Assembly: GCF_004127445.1 (NCBI RefSeq)
Contig: NZ_QEXM01000041.1
Location: 405,423-469,422, forward strand
Source: Streptomyces alfalfae
GTDB lineage: Bacteria > Actinomycetota > Actinomycetes > Streptomycetales > Streptomycetaceae
DNA: 64,000 bases
Direction of reading: 5' to 3'
Shown here piece after piece: positions 33,726 to 43,837 of this stretch (position 1 is its first letter; the number at the start of each line of letters is the position of its first letter). Position numbers and translations under genes: made by a program. Under the pieces are notes generated by a model. The model searched no databases, was not told where the DNA came from, and was given only the letters and a program-made list of their open reading frames with translations.

Positions 33726-33747
33726 ACGTTCAAGGCGAGTTGAACGT
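33726..33747. promoter_or_regulatory. Inverted repeat upstream of the ParA-like operon
   Basis: Perfect arms ACGTTCAA and TTGAACGT are separated by six bases (GGCGAG). The site is 213 bases upstream of the ParA-like start codon. It could be an operator or a binding site for the RHH-like partner encoded in the operon; no experimental parallel is known to me. Confidence 0.4.
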
Positions 33748-33766
33748 GTCCGCACTGATACGCATA

Positions 33767-33794
33767 CGGCCGGACCCCTCTCAAGGTCCGGCCG
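33767..33794 (-). terminator. Probable ald terminator
   Basis: A perfect 10-bp stem (CGGCCGGACC and complement) with an eight-base loop lies about 75 bases past the ald stop codon. A second hairpin at 33813-33837 lies between. Confidence 0.65.
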
Positions 33795-33868
33795 CGGGCG
33801 TGAGATTGACGACTTTCGTCGACGACAGCGACGAAAGCGTCGGTGGCCGACCGCAGTCGGCGGAGGGG

Positions 33869-34984
33869 TCAGCCGAGGAGCGTCTCCAGCTCCACGTGCT
33901 CGTAGCCGTGGGCCTCGGCGACCTCCTTGTAAACGACCTTGCCGTCATGGGTGTTGAGACCCAGGGCGAGCGCCGGGTCGCGGCGCAGGGCCTCGGCCCA
34001 GCCGCGGTTCGCCAGCTCGACGATGTACGGCATCGTCGCGTTGGTCAGCGCGTAGGTGGAGGTGTTGGGCACCGCGCCGGGCATGTTGGCGACGCAGTAG
34101 AAGACCGAGCCGTGGACCGGGAAGGTCGGCTCGGCGTGCGTGGTGGCGTGCGAGTCCTCGAAGCAGCCGCCCTGGTCGATCGCGATGTCGACAAGGACAC
34201 TTCCCGGCTTCATGCGGGAGACCAGCTCGTTGGTGACGAGCTTCGGGGCCTTGGCGCCCGGGATGAGGACGGCGCCGATGACGAGGTCGGCCTCCAGGCA
34301 GGCCTTCTCCAGCTCGAAGGCGTTGGAGACGACGGTCTGGATCTTCGTGCCGAAGATCTTGTCGGCTTCCTTGAGCTTGTTGATGTCCTTGTCGAGCAGG
34401 GTCACGTGGAAGCCCATGCCGATGGCGATCTGCGCGGCGTTCCAGCCGGAGACGCCGCCGCCGATGACGACGGCCTTGCCCGCGGCCACGCCGGGGACGC
34501 CGCCCGGCAGGACGCCGCGGCCGCCGTTGGCGGCCATCAGGTGGTAGGCGCCGACCTGCGGGGCCAGGCGGCCCGCGACCTCGGACATCGGGGCGAGCAG
34601 CGGGAGCGCGCGGTTCGCGGTCTCGACGGTCTCGTACGCGATGGCGGTCGTACCCGACTCCAGGAGCGCGTCCGTGCACTCCTTGGACGCGGCCAGGTGG
34701 AGGTAGGTGAAGAGGGTCTGGTCCTTGCGGAGGCGGTGGTACTCCTCCGCGATGGGCTCCTTGACCTTCAGGAGCAGGTCCGCGGCGGCCCAGACCTCAT
34801 CGGCGGTGTCCAGGATCGTCGCGCCGGCCGAGACGTACTCGTCGTCCGTGATCGAGGAGCCGACGCCGGCGTTCCGCTCGATGACGACCTGGTGGCCGTG
34901 GCGCACCAGCTCGTGCACACCGGCCGGGGTGATGGCCACCCGGAACTCGTTGTTCTTGACCTCGCGGGGGATGCCGACCTTCAT
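33869..34984 (-). CDS. ald: Alanine dehydrogenase
   Basis: A 371-residue NAD-dependent enzyme interconverting L-alanine and pyruvate plus ammonia. Signatures are KVGIPREVKNNEFRVAITP at the N-terminus, the substrate-site LFTYLHLAA and AYETVE, and the NAD-binding VIGGGVSGWNAAQIA at about residues 171-185. Length and sequence are typical of the hexameric enzyme. It provides a route for alanine catabolism. The ATG at 34984 is the family start. It is monocistronic here, with a terminator downstream and the regulator-like gene ending 145 bases upstream. Confidence 0.96.
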   Translation of the reverse strand: MKVGIPREVKNNEFRVAITPAGVHELVRHGHQVVIERNAGVGSSITDDEYVSAGATILDTADEVWAAADLLLKVKEPIAEEYHRLRKDQTLFTYLHLAASKECTDALLESGTTAIAYETVETANRALPLLAPMSEVAGRLAPQVGAYHLMAANGGRGVLPGGVPGVAAGKAVVIGGGVSGWNAAQIAIGMGFHVTLLDKDINKLKEADKIFGTKIQTVVSNAFELEKACLEADLVIGAVLIPGAKAPKLVTNELVSRMKPGSVLVDIAIDQGGCFEDSHATTHAEPTFPVHGSVFYCVANMPGAVPNTSTYALTNATMPYIVELANRGWAEALRRDPALALGLNTHDGKVVYKEVAEAHGYEHVELETLLG

Positions 34985-35129
34985 CGTCGATCACGGTCCT
35001 TGGCTCAGGGGAAATCTCGGGCAATGCACTACAGACCGGTGCACTCGGGGGCGCAGCGGGAGACGCCACAGATGTATGCGGCGGAGCCAGTCTAATGAAG
35101 GATTTCTCGCTGTCTAGCCTTCCAATACT

Positions 35130-37214
35130 TCAATCCTCTGACGATGTGCTGCGGATTTCGTAGGCGGAAGACCCTGCTCCACCGTTCGTTTCAAGACTGG
35201 CGGCCTCCGCTCCCAGCATGCGCTCGGCCGCGCCCCTGTGCAGCCGGGCGGCCGTGGGGTCGCCGAGCCGCTCCAGGGTGTCCGCCAGGCGGAGCTGGAG
35301 CGCGGCCTGCAGCCGCACGTCGTCGGCGTGCCGTGCCAGCTCGACCGCCTCCTGGCAGGTGCGCAGCGACTCCTCGGGCCGCCCCGCGTACTCCTGGACG
35401 CGCGCCATCTCGCTCAGGGCCCGCGCGTGGGCGGCCACGTCGCCGTTCTTGCGGTGGCCCGTGACCGCCGAGCTCCAGTTGCGCAGCGCCTCGCCGTAGC
35501 GGCCCGCGTAGGTGTGCACGGTGGCGATCCGGCCGTAGAGGCGGGCCGCGTCGACGCGCTCGCCGCGGGCCAGGCGGTGGGCGAGCGCCCTGCCGTACCA
35601 GTCGGAGGCCCGCGACCAGTCCTCCAGCTCCTGGTGCGCGCCGCCTACGGATTCCATCGCACGTCCGATGGCGTACGGGTCCTCGGCCAGCCGTCCCGCG
35701 GCCAGCGCCGCCCGGTACCGGGCCAGCGCGTCGCGCGTGCGTCCGGTCCGCGCGTCGAGGTCGGCGAGGTTGAGCAGCGCGGCGGCCTCCTCGCGCGGCA
35801 GCTCCCGCCGTTCGGCCACGTCGAGGACGAGCTGGTGGATGGAGTACAGCTCGGGGGCCGCCGCCTGCTGGCCGCGGTGGGCGACGAGGGCCCGGGTCAG
35901 GGCCGCCATCAGGCGCCGCGCGAGGGTGTCGAGCTCCCCGTCGGCCACCGCGAGGCGGGCGGCGGCCAGCAGCGCGGGCTGCCGGATGCGCAGCCACTCG
36001 GCGGCGGCCGCGGGGTCCGCGAAGCGCAGGGCGGCCGGCAGCCCGGCGAGCAGCTTCTGTGCGGCGGGGTTGTCGGGTTCGGTCACGGCGCGGCAGGACT
36101 GGAGCAGCCGCACGGTCCGCTCCAGCATGCGCGCGCGGGCGAGCTGGAGCTCGGCGGGCCGGTCCTCGGTCTCGGTGAGCCGCCGCAGCAGCGGCACCAG
36201 GCAGCCCGGCACCTCGTACTGCGCGAGGGGCGACTCGACGGGCCGTACGAGGCCGAGGGAGACGAAGTCGTCCAGGGCGTCCTTGGCCGCGGGGACCGAG
36301 CAGCCGGCCAGCGCGGAGGCGGTGTGCGGGTCGACGTGCGCGGCCGGGGCCAGGGAGAGCAGCCGGAGCATCCGGGCGGGCGTCCCGGGCAGCGTGGCGT
36401 AGGTGTGCCGGAAGACGCGGGGCAGCGCGGGTCCGTCGCCCGGCAGGTCGTGCAGCCGCTTCGCCAGGTCGGCGACGGCGGCCTTGGGCCGCACCGAGAG
36501 CCAGCCGCCGGCCAGGACGAGGGCCGCGGGATGGCCCTGGCAGGTCTCGACCAGCGCCTCGGCGGAGCGCGGGTCCACGGTGATGCGCACGGGCCCCGCG
36601 GCGCGGGCGAGCAGCTGCACCGCGGCCTCCTTGTCGAGGCCGCCGAGGGTGCAGGGCCGTACGTCGGAGATGCCGGTGAGCGGGCCCTCGGAGACGGCGA
36701 CGACCAGGCAGTCGGGCGTGTCGGGGAGCAGCGGTTCGACCTGCTCGGCGTCGGCCGCGTCGTCGAGGAGGAGCAGCGCCCTGCGTTCGGCGAGCACGCC
36801 TCTGAGGATCTCGGCCAGCTCGTCCTCGTGCGCGCCGGGGGGTGCGGGGACGTCGAGGGCGTCGAGGAGCGTACGGGCGGTGCGTTCGGTGGAAACGCGG
36901 GTGCCGTCGGGGTCGGTGAGGCGGGCCCGGAGCACTCCGTCGGGGTACTCGCCGGCGGTCTTGCGCACCAGCGCCTCGGCGAGCGAGGTGCGGCCGGAAC
37001 CGGGGCGGCCCGCCACCAGCAGGACGCGGGCGCGGGGCGCCTTGCGGCCCGAGAGGGTGTCGAGTCCCGCACGGTCGATGTCGGCCCTGAGTTCCCTCAG
37101 TTCCCGGAGCCGGCCGACGAAGGGAGCCGCCGCGGGCTCCGGCGCGGCGCCGGCGGGCGACGGCACAGCACCACCCGCCGCCGCACCGTCGGTGTCGACC
37201 GCCTGATCCGTCAC
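35130..37214 (-). CDS. NB-ARC-type ATPase with TPR repeats (AfsR-like, no DNA-binding domain)
   Basis: About 694 residues from the GTG at 37214. Near residue 33 is PFVGRLRELREL, then a P-loop GRPGSGRTS and Walker B ALLLLDDAA, forming an NB-ARC/STAND ATPase region, followed by a helical winged segment (residues 265-350). The C-terminal third (about 470-660) consists of tetratricopeptide repeats (RTRDALARYRAALAAGRLAED, YGEALRNWSSAVTGHRKNGD). AfsR and other SARP regulators share this ATPase-TPR architecture but add an N-terminal DNA-binding domain, which is absent. The protein is therefore more likely a signalling ATPase or scaffold than a transcription activator. Function is unknown. Confidence 0.85.
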   Translation of the reverse strand: MTDQAVDTDGAAAGGAVPSPAGAAPEPAAAPFVGRLRELRELRADIDRAGLDTLSGRKAPRARVLLVAGRPGSGRTSLAEALVRKTAGEYPDGVLRARLTDPDGTRVSTERTARTLLDALDVPAPPGAHEDELAEILRGVLAERRALLLLDDAADAEQVEPLLPDTPDCLVVAVSEGPLTGISDVRPCTLGGLDKEAAVQLLARAAGPVRITVDPRSAEALVETCQGHPAALVLAGGWLSVRPKAAVADLAKRLHDLPGDGPALPRVFRHTYATLPGTPARMLRLLSLAPAAHVDPHTASALAGCSVPAAKDALDDFVSLGLVRPVESPLAQYEVPGCLVPLLRRLTETEDRPAELQLARARMLERTVRLLQSCRAVTEPDNPAAQKLLAGLPAALRFADPAAAAEWLRIRQPALLAAARLAVADGELDTLARRLMAALTRALVAHRGQQAAAPELYSIHQLVLDVAERRELPREEAAALLNLADLDARTGRTRDALARYRAALAAGRLAEDPYAIGRAMESVGGAHQELEDWSRASDWYGRALAHRLARGERVDAARLYGRIATVHTYAGRYGEALRNWSSAVTGHRKNGDVAAHARALSEMARVQEYAGRPEESLRTCQEAVELARHADDVRLQAALQLRLADTLERLGDPTAARLHRGAAERMLGAEAASLETNGGAGSSAYEIRSTSSED

Positions 37215-37382
37215 GGGCCACGCTCCCGTCCGCCTGCGCACGAGCCCGCCCGGGTCTCCGAGCGGGACGCTTTCAGAGCCTAGTTCAGGCCCTGCGGCCC
37301 TCCCGGCCGCGCGCCGCGCACAAGTCCCCCGATCGGATCAGTGGATCGTCATACCGGTGCGGGGGGCCATACGGAGGGCGTC

Positions 37383-38009
37383 TCAGGCCTCGAAGGGGCG
37401 GGCGGGCCAGGGGGCCTCGGCGGGGCGGAGGGCGTCCAGGCCGTCGCCGTTCAGGGCCGCGTACAGCGAGAGGACGCCGACGACCAGGCAGTTGTTGTGC
37501 AGCTCCCCGGCGAGCACCCCGCGCACCAGCTCCTCCAGCGGGAGGCGGTCCAGCTCCATGTCGGACTCCTCCTCGGAGACCTCGAAGCGCTCGCCCTCGG
37601 CCTCGGCGAGGTCCCGGGCGAGGAAGATCCGCACGGCCTCGTCGCAGCCGCCGGGGGTGGTGAAGACGTCGGTCAGGACGCGCCAGTCCCCGGCCTTGAC
37701 GTGCGCCTCCTCGTACAGCTCGCGCTGCGCGGCGTGCAGGGGGTTCTCGCCGGGGACGTCGAGCAGGCCCGCGGGAATCTCCCAGAGCTTGTGGCGTACG
37801 GGGTGGCGGTACTGGCGGATGACCAGGACACGGCCCTCGCCGTCGAGCGCGAGGACGGCGACCGAGCCGGGGTGGACCTGGTAGTCGCGGCGGACGACGG
37901 TCCCGTCGGGCATCACCACGTCGTCGGTGCGCACGGAGGTCTTGTTCCCGACGAACGGCGTCTCGCTCGCCGTGACCTGCCACTCCTCGGCGGTGTCCTT
38001 GATCGTCAT
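37383..38009 (-). CDS. ADP-ribose pyrophosphatase-like Nudix hydrolase
   Basis: A 208-residue Nudix protein of the NudF type. The N-terminal strand region (VVRRDYQVHPGSVAVLALD) and the box GLLDVPGENPLHAAQRELYEE match ADP-ribose pyrophosphatases; the box has His where the consensus has Gly after EE. A conserved Glu-rich segment (EVSEEESDMEL) follows. It would hydrolyse ADP-ribose to AMP and ribose phosphate. The ATG at 38009 is preferred; it lies about 85 bases downstream of the pyrG stop on the same strand, so read-through from pyrG is possible. Confidence 0.9.
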   Translation of the reverse strand: MTIKDTAEEWQVTASETPFVGNKTSVRTDDVVMPDGTVVRRDYQVHPGSVAVLALDGEGRVLVIRQYRHPVRHKLWEIPAGLLDVPGENPLHAAQRELYEEAHVKAGDWRVLTDVFTTPGGCDEAVRIFLARDLAEAEGERFEVSEEESDMELDRLPLEELVRGVLAGELHNNCLVVGVLSLYAALNGDGLDALRPAEAPWPARPFEA

Positions 38010-38094
38010 ATCGCCCTGTCCTCCCACACGCGCAAACAGAAACCGGGGCACGCGTCCCGTGGGACACGCACCCCGGCAACCGTAACGCCTGTCG

Positions 38095-39756
<1,662 letters not shown>

Positions 39757-40213
39757 GGCCAAGAGGGGGCTCCCGTGGTCGCGGTCTGGAGGTGCGTGCC
39801 GGCGCTCTCAGCAGGAGATCCTGGGGAGGTGCCGTCGCTGCGGTTCGGGGGTTCTATGACCACCGGCTCACGGGCTACCAGGGTATCAGCGACCGGAGGG
39901 GGACGCTCCCGGGCACGCTCGGCCATCGGGCGGGCACAGCATCGTCACAACAGCCGCACGCCCGATGAACCCGCAGGTACGGGGCCTCTCACCTGCCGCT
40001 CACCCGTTCGGCCGCAGCTCGTTGCCGGGAGGGGCGCGCAGATCATCAAAGGGCGTCGTATCCTGCTCGGACACTCGCTGCCGAGCCCCCATCCGGCACA
40101 CGGCACCACTCACGCCTTGCACCCGGAACAAGCGCTCGTCAACGATCACTTGACCGCTGACCAGTAAGTAAGCGCCCCGCGGGGCGAACGTGGCCGTTCG
40201 ACTGGAGATGCAC
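39757..40213. other. Divergent promoter region between pyrG and the GH15 gene
   Basis: About 450 bases without a recognisable gene. It is slightly less GC-rich than its surroundings in 40030-40170 and contains no long repeat or clear hairpin. Promoters for both flanking genes are expected here. Confidence 0.5.
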
Positions 40214-42019
40214 GTGGCCGGGCGCATCGAGGACTACGCACTCATCGGAGACATGCAGACCGCAGCCTTGGTCTGCCGGGACGGGACAGTCGACTGGCTG
40301 TGCCTGCCCCGCTTCGACTCTCACGCCATTTTCGCCGGCCTGTTGGGCACCGAGGAGCACGGCTTCTGGCGCCTCGGGCCGGCCTATGACCCACAGGCGC
40401 AGCCGCCCACGGCCGCGCGCCGCGGCTACCGCGGCGACTCCCTGGTCCTGGAGTCGGAGTGGGACACACCACGCGGCACGGTCCGCGTGATCGATTTCAT
40501 GCCGCCGCGCGACACCGACGCCCCGCAGCTCGTGCGGATCGTCGAGGGTGTCAGCGGCCGGGTGCCGATGCGCTCGGCCCTGCGGATGCGTTTCAGCTAC
40601 GGCCGTGTGGTGCCCTGGGTGCACAAGGTCGACAACCGCACCGTGGCCGTCGCGGGCCCCGACTCGGTCTGGCTGGACACCGACGCCGAGACCTTCGGCA
40701 AGGACCTGACCACCTACTCCGACTTCACCGTCTCGCCGGGCGAGCGCATCGCGTTCACCATCTCGTGGCAGCCCTCCCACAAGGACCAGCCCGCGCTGCC
40801 GGAGCCCGAGAACGCCCTGGAGGCGACGGAGGAGTTCTGGCGCGAGTGGGTCGAGCACTGCACGTACCACGGGCCCTACCGGGAGGCCGTGGTCCGCTCG
40901 CTGATCACCCTGAAGGCGCTCACCTACGCGCCGACCGGCGGCATTGTCGCCGCCCCGACCACCTCGCTGCCCGAGGACGTCGGCGGCTCCCGCAACTGGG
41001 ACTACCGCTTCACGTGGCTGCGCGACGCCGCGATCACGCTGTCGTCACTGCTGCGCACGGGCTACCGCGAGGAGGCCCGCGCCTGGCGCGAGTGGCTGCT
41101 GCGCGCGGTGGCCGGCGACCCCGAGAACCTGCAGATCATGTACGGCATCGCGGGCGAGCGTGAGCTGGGCGAGACCGAGCTGGACTGGCTGCCGGGGTAC
41201 GAGGGCTCCACCCCCGTGCGGGCGGGCAACGGCGCGGCCAACCAGCTCCAGCTCGACGTCTACGGCGAGGTCACCGAGGCCCTGCACCTGGCCCACATGA
41301 CGGGCCTGGCCCGCAACGACTACGCCTCACTGCTCCAGCTCAAGCTGATCCGCTACCTGGAGGACCACTGGGACGAGCCGGACGAGGGCATCTGGGAGGT
41401 GCGCGGCCCGCGCCGCCACTTCGTGCACTCCAAGGTGATGGCCTGGGTCGCCGTGGACCGCACCATCAAGCTCCTGGAGTCCGGCGAGGCGGACGGCCCG
41501 CTGGAGAAGTGGCGCGAGCTGCGCGACGACATCCACCGGGACGTGTGCGAGAAGGGCTACGACCCGGAGCGGAACACCTTCACGCAGTCCTACGGCTCGA
41601 AGGAGCTGGACGCCTCGCTGCTGCTGATCCCGCAGATGGGCTTCCTGCCGCCCGACGACAAGCGCGTCATCGGCACCATCGAGGCGATCCAGCGGGAGCT
41701 GTCCACCCCGGACGGGTTCATCCTGCGCTACCCCACGGCCGACGACGAGGAGAACCTGGACGGCCTGGAGGGCGACGAGGGCGCGTTCCTCGCCTGCTCG
41801 TTCTGGATGGCCGACGACCTCGCGATGATCGGCCGGGTCGACGAGGCCCGCAAGCTCTTCGAGAAGCTCCTGGCGCTCCGCAACGACCTGGGGCTCCTCG
41901 CCGAGGAGTGGGACTCCGCCAACCAGCGGCAGGTCGGCAACTTCCCGCAGGCCTTCAGCCACGTCCCGCTGATCGACACGGCCCTCCGGCTGACGGCTTC
42001 GGGGGCGTACGGCGGCTGA
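40214..42019 (+). CDS. GH15 family glycosidase (glucoamylase/trehalase-like)
   Basis: About 601 residues from the GTG at 40214 (VAGRIEDYALIGD), which has GGAG six bases upstream. An N-terminal beta-sandwich domain precedes an (alpha/alpha)6 barrel. Barrel landmarks are GGSRNWDYRFTWLRDAA, ELDWLPGYEG with the likely general acid, and AEEWD (Glu564/565) with the likely base. There is no signal peptide, so the enzyme is cytoplasmic. Bacterial proteins of this type act on glucose oligomers, and mycobacterial and Streptomyces members hydrolyse trehalose; trehalase is the more likely activity here. It stands alone, divergent from pyrG. Confidence 0.92.
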   Translation: MAGRIEDYALIGDMQTAALVCRDGTVDWLCLPRFDSHAIFAGLLGTEEHGFWRLGPAYDPQAQPPTAARRGYRGDSLVLESEWDTPRGTVRVIDFMPPRDTDAPQLVRIVEGVSGRVPMRSALRMRFSYGRVVPWVHKVDNRTVAVAGPDSVWLDTDAETFGKDLTTYSDFTVSPGERIAFTISWQPSHKDQPALPEPENALEATEEFWREWVEHCTYHGPYREAVVRSLITLKALTYAPTGGIVAAPTTSLPEDVGGSRNWDYRFTWLRDAAITLSSLLRTGYREEARAWREWLLRAVAGDPENLQIMYGIAGERELGETELDWLPGYEGSTPVRAGNGAANQLQLDVYGEVTEALHLAHMTGLARNDYASLLQLKLIRYLEDHWDEPDEGIWEVRGPRRHFVHSKVMAWVAVDRTIKLLESGEADGPLEKWRELRDDIHRDVCEKGYDPERNTFTQSYGSKELDASLLLIPQMGFLPPDDKRVIGTIEAIQRELSTPDGFILRYPTADDEENLDGLEGDEGAFLACSFWMADDLAMIGRVDEARKLFEKLLALRNDLGLLAEEWDSANQRQVGNFPQAFSHVPLIDTALRLTASGAYGG

Positions 42020-42021
42020 GC

Positions 42022-42054
42022 GCTTCGCCCCGCCGGACAGCGGCGGGGCGAAGC
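42022..42054. terminator. Bidirectional intrinsic terminator
   Basis: A 13-bp perfect stem (GCTTCGCCCCGCC and complement) with a seven-base loop lies three bases past the GH15 stop and 60 bases before the convergent OYE gene stop. Confidence 0.85.
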
Positions 42055-42114
42055 AACCGGGCCGGGACCGGCCGACAGCGTCCTGTGGGGGCCGGGCCGC
42101 GCGCCGGGGCGAGT

Positions 42115-43272
42115 TCAGGCGACTGCCGGGACCCCGGTGTCCGTCGCGGCCGGGTAGTCGATGTACCCCTCCGCCCCTCCCCCGTACAGGTGCTCCGTCG
42201 GCGGCCCCGCGAGCGGGATGCCGTCGGCAAGGCGGGCGGGCAGGTCCGGGTTCGTCATGAACAGGCGGCCGAGGGCGACCACGTCCGCGTGCCCGTCCCG
42301 CACCAGCCGCGCCCCCGCGGCGGGGCTGCTCGGCGCCGGGCCGTTCGTGTTGGCGACGAGCGTTCCCGACCAGCGCGTCCGCAAATCCGCGATGGCTCCG
42401 TACGCGCCGTTCTCCAGCACGTGCAGATAGGCCAGGCCCAGCGGGTCCAGTGCGTCGACCAGCGCACGGTACGTGGTGCGTGCGTCGGTCTCGGCGAGCT
42501 GGTTCTCGGCGTTGTCCGGCGAGACGCGCAGGCCCACGCGGTCCGCGCCGACCTCGGTGACGACCGCCTCGACGACCTCCGTCGCGAACCGCAGACGACC
42601 GGTGACCGAGCCGCCGTACCCGTCCATGCGCAGGTTGGTGTTGTCGGCGATGAACTGCTGGATGAGGTAGCCGTTCGCGCCGTGGATCTCCACGCCGTCG
42701 AAGCCCGCCTCGATCGCATGCCGGGCCGCGGACGCGAAATCCCTCACGGTCCGGTCGATCTCAGCGACCGTCATCTCACGCGGGGTCACGTGGTCGAGCA
42801 GCCCGTCCCGGGTGAAGATCTGCTTCCCCTCGATGGCGACGGCCGACGGGGCCATCGGCAGCTCGCCGTCCGGCAGCGTCAGCGGGTGGGTCATCCGGCC
42901 CACGTGCCACAGCTGGGCGAAGACCGTGCCGCCCTCGGCGTGCACCGCGTCCGTCACCTCTCGCCAGCCACGCGTCTGCGCGTCGGTCACCAGACCCGGG
43001 ATGCCGGGGCCGCCCTTGGCGAGCGCGTTGACGTACACGCCCTCCGTGATCAGCAGCCCGGCTCCGGCGCGCTGGCGGTAGTACGTCGCCGCGTGCGGGC
43101 TCGGCACCCCCGTCACGTCGTCGGCCCGGCCCCGCGTCATCGGGGCCATCGCCATCCGGTTCGCCAGCTCCAGCCGCCCCGCCCGGTACGGCTCCAGCAA
43201 CTCCCGCACCCCCGCGCCCTCCTCCGGCGTCGCCGTGTCCCGCGCCCGTCCCGCCACGGCCCCGGCGCTCAT
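42115..43272 (-). CDS. Old Yellow Enzyme family alkene reductase
   Basis: A 385-residue FMN enzyme that reduces activated C=C bonds with NADPH. Characteristic segments are NRMAMAPMTRGRAD, AQLWHVGRMTH, DGVEIHGANGYLIQQF (the substrate-binding His-Gly-Ala-Asn) and VVALGRLFMTNPDLP. The HGANG form makes it a NemA/xenobiotic-reductase type. The ATG at 43272 overlaps the stop of the RidA gene (ATGA), and both face away from a TetR regulator. The pair probably detoxifies electrophiles, with RidA removing reactive imine/enamine intermediates; this is an inference. Confidence 0.92.
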   Translation of the reverse strand: MSAGAVAGRARDTATPEEGAGVRELLEPYRAGRLELANRMAMAPMTRGRADDVTGVPSPHAATYYRQRAGAGLLITEGVYVNALAKGGPGIPGLVTDAQTRGWREVTDAVHAEGGTVFAQLWHVGRMTHPLTLPDGELPMAPSAVAIEGKQIFTRDGLLDHVTPREMTVAEIDRTVRDFASAARHAIEAGFDGVEIHGANGYLIQQFIADNTNLRMDGYGGSVTGRLRFATEVVEAVVTEVGADRVGLRVSPDNAENQLAETDARTTYRALVDALDPLGLAYLHVLENGAYGAIADLRTRWSGTLVANTNGPAPSSPAAGARLVRDGHADVVALGRLFMTNPDLPARLADGIPLAGPPTEHLYGGGAEGYIDYPAATDTGVPAVA

Positions 43273-43694
43273 GCGGCGCTCCGGTCCAGCGCGATGACCT
43301 CGACCTCGATCTGCCAGTCGGGCCGGGCCAGCGACACGACCTCGACGAGGGTGTCGGCGGGGTAGGGCTCGGCCAGGAACTCGCCGCGCAGCGTGATCAC
43401 GTGCGGGAGGTTCGTCGCCATGTCCCGTACGAAGATGCCGACCTTGATCACGTCCGCGAAGTCCAGGCCTGCCGCCTCCAGCACCCGTCCGACGTTCCTG
43501 AACGCCTGCCGCCCCTGCGCCAGGAACCCGCCCTCGACGGTCGTCCCGTCCTCCTCGAAGCCCGCCTGCCCCGACACGTACACGAGGCCCCCGGCCCGGA
43601 CGGCCTGCGATATCCGGTACGGCGCGTACCAGTCCGGCGTGGTCGCGATCTTCTCGACGCGCCCCGCGGTGGCCGCGCTCTCGTTGCTGGACAT
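43269..43694 (-). CDS. RidA/YjgF-family deaminase
   Basis: A 141-residue Rid-family protein. The fold is recognisable from VRAGGLVYVSGQAGF, GGFLAQGRQAFRNVGRVLEAAGL, VIKVGIFVRDM and the final VEVVSLARPDWQIEVEVIAL. RidA proteins hydrolyse 2-aminoacrylate and similar imines; the family Arg that does this is replaced near the usual FPAR site by ADTLVEVV, so this may be a Rid2-7 type with another role. GGGAGAG precedes the ATG at 43694. It is coupled to the OYE gene downstream and divergent from the TetR gene. Confidence 0.88.
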   Translation of the reverse strand: MSSNESAATAGRVEKIATTPDWYAPYRISQAVRAGGLVYVSGQAGFEEDGTTVEGGFLAQGRQAFRNVGRVLEAAGLDFADVIKVGIFVRDMATNLPHVITLRGEFLAEPYPADTLVEVVSLARPDWQIEVEVIALDRSAA

Positions 43695-43741
43695 ATCTCT
43701 CCCTGTCTCGGCGGGGGGCCGGCACCGGCCTCCGCTTACCG

Positions 43742-43763
43742 CGTTACGAAACGTTCCGTAACG
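43742..43763. promoter_or_regulatory. Palindromic operator between RidA/OYE and tetR genes
   Basis: A 22-bp near-perfect palindrome with outer arms CGTTACG/CGTAACG and inner AAACGTTC has one mismatched pair. A partial copy (GAAACGTAACGT) lies 50 bases to the right at 43803-43814. The site is 48 bases from the RidA start, between divergent genes, as expected of the TetR regulator's own operator. Confidence 0.75.
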
Positions 43764-43837
43764 TTTCCGGACGTTAGACCACCCCGAGCGCCATGTCAAA
43801 ACGAAACGTAACGTCACGCGAGCGGTAGGGTGAGGCC

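Larger units (their letters stand above)
33514..33868. other. Intergenic region with operator-like repeat and terminator hairpins
   Basis: This 355-base region separates the ald stop from the ParA-like start, both on the minus strand. It contains two hairpins on the ald side (33813-33837 with 9-bp arms CTTTCGTCG/CGACGAAAG, and 33767-33794) and an 8-bp inverted repeat (33726-33747). No gene is seen in it. The promoter of the ParA-scpAB operon must lie here. Confidence 0.6.

Noticed and set aside
33514..33868. Possible chromosomal parS (GTTTCACGTGAAAC) near the ParA-like gene
   Set aside because: No copy of the consensus is present in the region or elsewhere that I could see.
39963..40153. Possible small gene or attenuator upstream of the GH15 gene
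   Set aside because: Only weak 6-bp inverted repeats and no coding signature; reported as intergenic.
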